Virus record (IMG/VR): IMGVR_UViG_3300032213_000108
Location: 1 to 37,974 of that record
Source: a virus
Length of the DNA: 37,974 nt
Reading direction: 5' to 3' (one strand)
The notes beneath the pieces are model-generated. The model was not told the origin of the DNA. It saw nothing but the letters and a program-made list of their open reading frames with translations, and ran no database searches. Both the position numbers and the translations under genes were made by a program. Shown here piece by piece: positions 34,811 through 37,974 of the stretch; the first letter of the stretch is position 1; each line of letters opens with the position of its first letter.

Positions 34811-34982
34811 CTGGAAACATCCTAATAACCGGTTTTGTATCTTCTTTTTTTACTTTTTTGCTAGTATCTTCGACAACAATTTCTGTAGTTTTGTCTGTAC
34901 TTTCTGTATTAATAATTTCATCTAGTAATTCCTTTTGTTTTTGTTTTTTCATTTTAAACACCTTTTCTATAAAAGCTTTCAT
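34803..34982 (-). CDS. Small hypothetical protein of 59 residues
   Basis: A frame from ATG 34982, directly after the TAA of the upstream gene, to TAG at 34803-34805. It has the composition of a real coupled gene: charged Lys/Glu-rich helix with KMKKQKQKELLDEIIN, then a Thr/Glu/Val-rich section and the end KPVIRMFPDA. It overlaps the next gene by 8 bases. The function is unknown. Without it a 170-base non-coding gap would break an otherwise continuous run. Confidence 0.6.
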   Translation of the reverse strand: MKAFIEKVFKMKKQKQKELLDEIINTESTDKTTEIVVEDTSKKVKKEDTKPVIRMFPDA

Positions 34983-35204
34983 TTATTTACCCAACCAATG
35001 CGTTACCATCCAGCTTACTATGCCCGAAAAGAATGTAGCAATAGCAATAAATACTTTCCATCCGCCTTTGATTTCTTCTAATGTTTTTTCAATGCCATCT
35101 AAGCGTTTTTTTAATTGATCCATGTCTTCCATAATAGTATCTACGTCTGATTGAATGTGTTTAATTTCAACACCATGTTCTGCTAGTTCACGTTCATTAC
35201 TCAT
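34983..35204 (-). CDS. Coiled-coil protein with C-terminal membrane helix (XhlA-like)
   Basis: 73 residues from ATG 35204. The first 45 residues form an amphipathic charged coiled coil (IQSDVDTIMEDMDQLKKRLD), and residues 48-70 form a membrane helix ending HWLGK. The layout resembles hemolysin XhlA-type lysis-associated proteins, which can cooperate with holins, but it may also be a structural membrane protein. An in-frame GTG at 35216 would lengthen it; the ATG is preferred because it overlaps the preceding stop as ATGA and has AGGTGG ahead. Confidence 0.55.
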   Translation of the reverse strand: MSNERELAEHGVEIKHIQSDVDTIMEDMDQLKKRLDGIEKTLEEIKGGWKVFIAIATFFSGIVSWMVTHWLGK

Positions 35205-35458
35205 TTGCAATTCCACCTTTTTAAAGAAGCAGCCTTACGAGTAGGTCTACCTTTTTCATCTTTCATAGGACCAGGCATTCCAGACATTCTAGCACAAAAC
35301 GACTTCTTACGAGCGCCACCTTGTGGTTGAGGAGCCTTTAGGTTTGACCCTGTTGCCTTGTTATACTTAGCTCGTCCTTTTGCAGTGAGTCCAGCGCCTT
35401 TAGACACAGGGAGCTTCTCACCACGTCCGACTGCTAATGATACTGATTTCTTAGCCAT
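35201..35458 (-). CDS. Small basic conserved phage protein (DUF6321-like)
   Basis: 85 residues, strongly basic. The segments VGRGEKLPVSKGAGLTAKGR and PQGGARKKSFCARMSGMPG, followed by DEKGRPTRKAASLKRWNC, form a well-conserved signature of small phage proteins (I associate it with DUF6321, from memory). The function is not known; a role in virion or DNA packaging is possible. It overlaps the upstream structural gene by 8 bases and the downstream coiled-coil gene by 4. Confidence 0.65.
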   Translation of the reverse strand: MAKKSVSLAVGRGEKLPVSKGAGLTAKGRAKYNKATGSNLKAPQPQGGARKKSFCARMSGMPGPMKDEKGRPTRKAASLKRWNCK

Positions 35459-35960
35459 AATATATTGTCGCCGTAACTGAAGAACCTAATACTGCATAAA
35501 TACCGTTAGGGCATCTAATACCTTCACCTGGAACAAGAATTGGTAAAGACACTGTACTAAAAGTATCTACTTCTAAAATAATATTGTTTGATGTAATTAT
35601 AGTACAAGTTCCAGATGCAGCTCCCGTTGTAAGTGATTGTACAGTAAATGTTGTAAGCCCTGTTACTGTTACGTCATACACACCATCTCTCATAAGAGAA
35701 CCAGAAAAATCTATAGCTACTCTGTCGCCTGTTGTAAGACCGTGATTTGTTGATGTAGTTATTGTAGTAGTTATTGGTTGGGGTGTGCCTGCGGGCCTAT
35801 TCCATGTACCTGTTAATGCGCCTGTTGAATCACATAAAGCAATATTACGCGCAGATACAGTAGCTGATGCAACTACAACACCTTTTATACGAGATTCAAA
35901 ACTTACAATTTGTCCCGATGCTTTTGCGTGGTAAGACTTTACATCATATTGCATTGCCAT
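35451..35960 (-). CDS. Virion structural protein, paralogue of its upstream neighbour
   Basis: 169 residues, beta-rich. The start (MQYDVKSYH), a middle (TTTITTSTNHGLTTGDRVAIDF) and the end (LVPGEGIRCPNGIYAVLG, then ATIYYG) align with the 162-aa protein encoded just before it, so the two are tandem duplicates. The fold looks like a small beta sandwich. Candidates are capsid decoration or fibre-like surface proteins; no firm family is known to me. AAGGA lies at suitable distance from the ATG. Confidence 0.6.
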   Translation of the reverse strand: MAMQYDVKSYHAKASGQIVSFESRIKGVVVASATVSARNIALCDSTGALTGTWNRPAGTPQPITTTITTSTNHGLTTGDRVAIDFSGSLMRDGVYDVTVTGLTTFTVQSLTTGAASGTCTIITSNNIILEVDTFSTVSLPILVPGEGIRCPNGIYAVLGSSVTATIYYG

Positions 35961-35969
35961 AATAAGTCC

Positions 35970-36458
35970 TTATCCGTAAAAGATTGTTGTCGTTACTGTA
36001 GCTGACGGAATAAATGTGTAAATACCGGTTTTAGCTAACACGCCTTCACCTGGAATTAATGTATAAAACGAAGTAGCTGTAGAGCAATCAAACTCAGCTA
36101 AAATTGTAGCATACATAGTCACATTACCTGATGTTGAGGTAGAAGCCGCGGTAGTTACAGTAAATGTATTAGCGTCAACAACTGTAGCAATGTAAGTATC
36201 TGATACTGCAGTACCTGTAGTAAAGTTTAAAACAACGCGTTGTTGGTCTACTAGGCCGTGATTTGCAATAGTTACTGTTAATGTAGTTGATGGTGATACT
36301 CTAGCGTATGTACCTGTTTGAGCTACATTATCACAGAATGAAACATTAAATGTTGTAGATGATTGAGGCGAAATAATAACGCCTTTTAAACGCGTACGGA
36401 ATGGTACAGCTACACCTGTTACTGTATTGTGGTACGACTTTACGTCATATTGCATCAT
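35970..36458 (-). CDS. Virion structural protein, first of a duplicated pair
   Basis: 162 residues, beta-rich. MQYDVKSYHNTVTG at the start, TIANHGLVDQQRVVLNF in the middle and LIPGEGVLAKTGIYTF near the end match the next gene downstream. It follows a stem-loop (36483-36499) after the 143-aa protein, with AAGGAG ahead of its ATG. The near-capsid position suggests a decoration or surface protein made in large amounts (inference). Confidence 0.6.
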   Translation of the reverse strand: MMQYDVKSYHNTVTGVAVPFRTRLKGVIISPQSSTTFNVSFCDNVAQTGTYARVSPSTTLTVTIANHGLVDQQRVVLNFTTGTAVSDTYIATVVDANTFTVTTAASTSTSGNVTMYATILAEFDCSTATSFYTLIPGEGVLAKTGIYTFIPSATVTTTIFYG

Positions 36459-36482
36459 AATTAATCTCCTTAGTTTTGGTAA

Positions 36483-36499
36483 GGGGGCTTGTCGCCCCC
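36483..36499 (-). other. GC-rich stem-loop between structural genes
   Basis: GGGGGC/GCCCCC arms with a 5-base loop lie directly after the 143-aa gene. No U-tract follows on the minus strand (CTTACCAAAAC), so it is a weak terminator at best. It could protect the 3' end of an abundant mRNA or reduce readthrough. Confidence 0.65.
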
Positions 36500-36507
36500 A
36501 AGATTAA

Positions 36508-36939
36508 TTAAGCAGCTAAGATAGCGTTACTGATTGCAATCCAAGGAGCATTCGGATTACCGTTACCACCCCATTGAACAATAGCACCAGCAGCAACAGT
36601 TACACCAGAAGCATTACCAGATACGGGTTGTGTGCCAGTACCTTTTAGTACGTGAGCAACTGCGCCATAGTTAGTAATTGAACCTTGGATACCATTAAGT
36701 TCTGGTTTAGCAGATTGAGGACCTACCCAAGCATTACCGTCGTTTGTTTCAACGTTAGGAAGAATAAAGTCAACCGCTGAAGCTGGACCACCATCAGCTG
36801 GTGATAAAACTAAAACTTGAGCACCTGCATCTAAAATTTGGTATTCGCCGCCAACGATGTCAGTTGCATAAACGTAAGTGATTGGAGTGATAAAACCCGT
36901 AAGCGAACGCCATGGGCCTGAAGCTGTAGATATAGCCAT
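36508..36939 (-). CDS. Probable capsid-associated or decoration protein
   Basis: 143 residues, beta-rich and with no Cys. Segments include GGEYQILDAGAQVLVLSPAD, AVDFILPNVETND and VAAGAIVQWGGNGNPNAPW. I do not recognise a named family. It is the first conventional structural gene after the capsid protein, has its own promoter candidate and AAGGA ribosome site, and ends at a GC-rich hairpin. These features suggest strong expression, as for decoration proteins. A head-stabilising role is inferred only from this context. Confidence 0.5.
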   Translation of the reverse strand: MAISTASGPWRSLTGFITPITYVYATDIVGGEYQILDAGAQVLVLSPADGGPASAVDFILPNVETNDGNAWVGPQSAKPELNGIQGSITNYGAVAHVLKGTGTQPVSGNASGVTVAAGAIVQWGGNGNPNAPWIAISNAILAA

Positions 36940-37007
36940 AATAATTTTCCTTCATACAAAGTTAAGTTTATCAGTTGTGTATGCATCTGCCGGGACAGTC
37001 TAATAAA

Positions 37008-37026
37008 CCGGATATACCCGGATATA
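37008..37026 (-). repeat. Tandem 10-bp repeat just downstream of the promoter
   Basis: The nine-base word CCGGATATA occurs twice with a one-base gap (37008-37016 and 37018-37026). On the minus strand it starts a few bases after the -10, where an operator or the initial transcript would lie. Confidence 0.55.
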
Positions 37027-37029
37027 GAA

Positions 37030-37057
37030 ATAATACCTGAATTAACAGTATTTGCAA
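37030..37057 (-). promoter_or_regulatory. Candidate promoter for the structural genes downstream of the HNH gene
   Basis: On the minus strand, TTGCAA (37057-37052), 16 bases, then TATTAT (37035-37030). It is in the longest non-coding gap of the late block (36940-37060), with a leader of about 85 bases to the ATG at 36939. A TATAAT also occurs just upstream at the end of the HNH gene, but without a good -35. Confidence 0.5.
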
Positions 37058-37060
37058 GCA

Positions 37061-37480
37061 TTATATCACGGGTTTGCGTAGGTATTCCACAGCTTTTAGA
37101 AGGAATTCTGTATTATCTTTAAAGTGCCCTAAACCTGAATTACATTGGTGACATAATAGTCCTCTAATATGTTTAGTTTTATGACAATGATCTATATTTA
37201 ACGATTCTATTCTATCCCCTCTTTTATTATCCTCCGCTTTTTTATCACATATAGCACATTTATAATTTTGTGCTTCTAGCATAGCTTCGTACTCTTGAGG
37301 GGTTATATTGTATCGTTTTTTAAAATGGCACTTTTGCCCAATGGCTTTTTGCCAGCCGTCCGGTTTAGTTTTTTTATACTCAAGAATTTGAGCATTTCGT
37401 TTTTCTTTATTTTCTTTATACCATTTTGCATGGTATTCTTTCATGTAGGCCTTACGTGCTGCTTCGTCTTTAAATGGCAT
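37061..37480 (-). CDS. Recombination endonuclease VII-like HNH nuclease
   Basis: 139 residues from ATG 37480. The N-terminus is a basic helix (ARKAYMKEYHAKWYKENKEK). The C-terminal half is an endonuclease VII/HNH zinc fold: C75-x2-C78 (YKCAICDKK), the catalytic DHCH at 97-100, C110-x2-C113 and N114 (GLLCHQCNSGLG). Such enzymes resolve DNA branches before packaging, or act as free-standing homing endonucleases. AGGAG lies 5 bases before this ATG; an upstream in-frame start would begin inside the terminator tail and is rejected. It lies between the pqqA-like gene and a promoter. Confidence 0.85.
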   Translation of the reverse strand: MPFKDEAARKAYMKEYHAKWYKENKEKRNAQILEYKKTKPDGWQKAIGQKCHFKKRYNITPQEYEAMLEAQNYKCAICDKKAEDNKRGDRIESLNIDHCHKTKHIRGLLCHQCNSGLGHFKDNTEFLLKAVEYLRKPVI

Positions 37481-37511
37481 AACGGCTCCTAAGTTCAAAA
37501 CAGTATAACAC

Positions 37512-37533
37512 AAAAAAGGGGCCGAAGCCCCTT
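37512..37533 (-). terminator. Intrinsic terminator after the pqqA-like gene
   Basis: AAGGGGC (37533-37527 on the minus strand) pairs with GCCCCTT (37522-37516) around a TTCG loop, and is followed by TTTTTT (37517-37512). The UUCG tetraloop is exceptionally stable. Confidence 0.9.
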
Positions 37534-37562
37534 AATTTAATAACAGTCTGTTACGATGACCA

Positions 37563-37640
37563 TTACTTGTTCATCACGTACATCGTCACTTCAAAGCCAA
37601 ATCTCATTTCTGTTGCTGCTGGTTTAGTCCAAGCTTTCAT
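37563..37640 (-). CDS. pqqA: PqqA-like precursor peptide of the cofactor PQQ
   Basis: A 25-residue peptide with the hallmarks of PqqA: WTKP at 4-7, RFGFEVTMY at 13-21, and a basic/polar end (NK). E17 and Y21 are at the Glu-x-x-x-Tyr spacing that the radical SAM enzyme PqqE cross-links, after which the peptide is trimmed and oxidised to pyrroloquinoline quinone. PqqA peptides from bacteria are usually 23-29 residues, so this is full length. AAGGAG lies 8 bases before the ATG. No pqqB-E are in the window, so host enzymes would have to process it. The gene stands alone between the capsid-gene terminator and its own terminator, as an auxiliary metabolic gene or moron would. PQQ serves methanol and other alcohol or sugar dehydrogenases in the periplasm. 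Confidence 0.88.
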   Translation of the reverse strand: MKAWTKPAATEMRFGFEVTMYVMNK

Positions 37641-37672
37641 AGTAGTTCTCCTTTTGTGTTGTATTTTTAACA

Positions 37673-37716
37673 AGCTACATCGTAGCTATGCATATATTGC
37701 TCTTTTTGCGATACAA
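37673..37716 (-). promoter_or_regulatory. Weak promoter candidate and inverted repeat ahead of the pqqA-like gene
   Basis: On the minus strand TTGTAT (37716-37711), 16 bases, and TATGCA (37694-37689), a poor -10. It is followed by the inverted repeat AGCTAC-n3-GTAGCT (37687-37673). The latter may be an operator or a leader hairpin. The -35 hexamer equals that of the 15508-15536 candidate. Confidence 0.3.
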
Positions 37717-37742
37717 AGTCCTAGAGAAAATCATGAATTACA

Positions 37743-37772
37743 GGCAAAGAAAAACCCGGCCTAAACCGGGTT
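37743..37772 (-). terminator. Intrinsic terminator after the major capsid gene
   Basis: On the minus strand AACCCGG (37772-37766) pairs with CCGGGTT (37759-37753) around a 6-base loop and is followed by a T-rich tract (37754-37744). It lies 28 bases after the capsid stop codon. Confidence 0.9.
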
Positions 37773-37799
37773 AATCTGGTATTACTTAGCCAAACGCAA

Positions 37800-37973
37800 T
37801 TAAGCGCCTGGTGAGCCCCACATACCGAGAGGATCTGACCAACCAAATGAATAACGCTCACGAGCCTTGTAACGAACGTTGCCTGTATCAAAATCGCCAT
37901 CCATAGATGTAGATAATGGTGTACGAACAAAGTGTTTCATGCCGTTAGGTACATCAGTTGTTAAGAAGTAAGC
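37800..37973 (-). CDS. Major capsid protein, C-terminal end (cut by the window edge)
   Basis: The last 57 codons of a gene that runs in from the right edge. The end has PNGMKHFVRTPLSTSMDGDF, then NVRYKARERYSFGWSDPLG and MWGSPGA. The ARERYSFGW(S/T)DPxG signature is one I recognise from the C-termini of major capsid proteins of podovirus-like and related aquatic phages. The gene is followed by a strong terminator, consistent with a very abundant product. Portal, scaffold and terminase genes would lie further right. Confidence 0.75.
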   Translation of the reverse strand, partial: AYFLTTDVPNGMKHFVRTPLSTSMDGDFDTGNVRYKARERYSFGWSDPLGMWGSPGA

Positions 37974-37974
37974 A

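Noticed and set aside
37061-37513. Longer start for the HNH gene (beginning MCYTV at 37513)
   Set aside because: It would start inside the T-tail of the pqqA terminator; the ATG at 37480 has AGGAG five bases ahead and begins the usual MPFKDEAAR sequence.
37721-37930. Minus-strand 69-aa ORF overlapping the capsid gene end
   Set aside because: It is out of frame with the capsid C-terminus, which has a clear ARERYSFGW signature, and would run through the terminator.
1-37974. tRNA genes, integrase, attachment sites, IS elements
   Set aside because: I looked for tRNA arm patterns and for integrase or transposase motifs in the reading frames and saw none; this is by eye, so a small or degenerate tRNA could be missed.

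Overview
The window is part of an AT-rich genome of a tailed double-stranded DNA phage, probably short-tailed (podovirus-like) and aquatic. The evidence is a tightly packed minus-strand block of virion genes (capsid C-terminus, two adaptor-like proteins, a nozzle-like protein, three fibre-like proteins, large internal proteins) with a holin/lysozyme lysis cassette inside it, plus a short plus-strand replication block. Genes are mostly joined by 1-8 base overlaps (TAATG or ATGA) with AGGAG-type ribosome sites. I see no tRNA, CRISPR, IS element, integrase or attachment site.

Layout: bases 1-3512 (plus strand) hold the tail of a truncated gene, a small HTH protein, a primase-helicase and a short unannotated-looking ORF. 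This block converges on the minus-strand late block with stop codons overlapping at 3509-3512. The late block, in transcription order (right to left), is: major capsid protein C-terminus (37973-37800); terminator; a 25-residue PqqA-like peptide gene with its own terminator; an endonuclease VII-like HNH gene; a promoter and a capsid-associated candidate (36939-36508); a duplicated pair of structural proteins; several small Lys/Gly-rich proteins; a Gly/Gln-rich protein; adaptor-like and small structural proteins; fibres (29107-19004, one of 1599 aa rich in glycine); lysis genes (18994-17787); nozzle-like protein; and a block of large Gly/Ala/Gln-rich internal-virion candidates, with a GNAT-like gene, ending in a 1846-aa protein with an HExxH metallopeptidase motif.

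The most striking item is the pqqA-like gene at 37563-37640. It keeps the Glu-x-x-x-Tyr core that becomes the redox cofactor PQQ, has a strong ribosome site, and sits between two intrinsic terminators next to the capsid gene. This suggests an auxiliary metabolic gene that supplies PQQ precursor to the host's own PqqB-E enzymes, and hence a PQQ-making host, plausibly a methylotroph using a PQQ methanol dehydrogenase (inference).

Second in interest are recurrent short peptide motifs shared between otherwise different late proteins: an (A/D/E)GG-x-hydrophobic motif, a MNLDxLPSLNLNTG block and a GIAxxGKTKG tail. They point to a modular peptide used repeatedly in this virion or in its assembly. 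No function is established for them from sequence alone.
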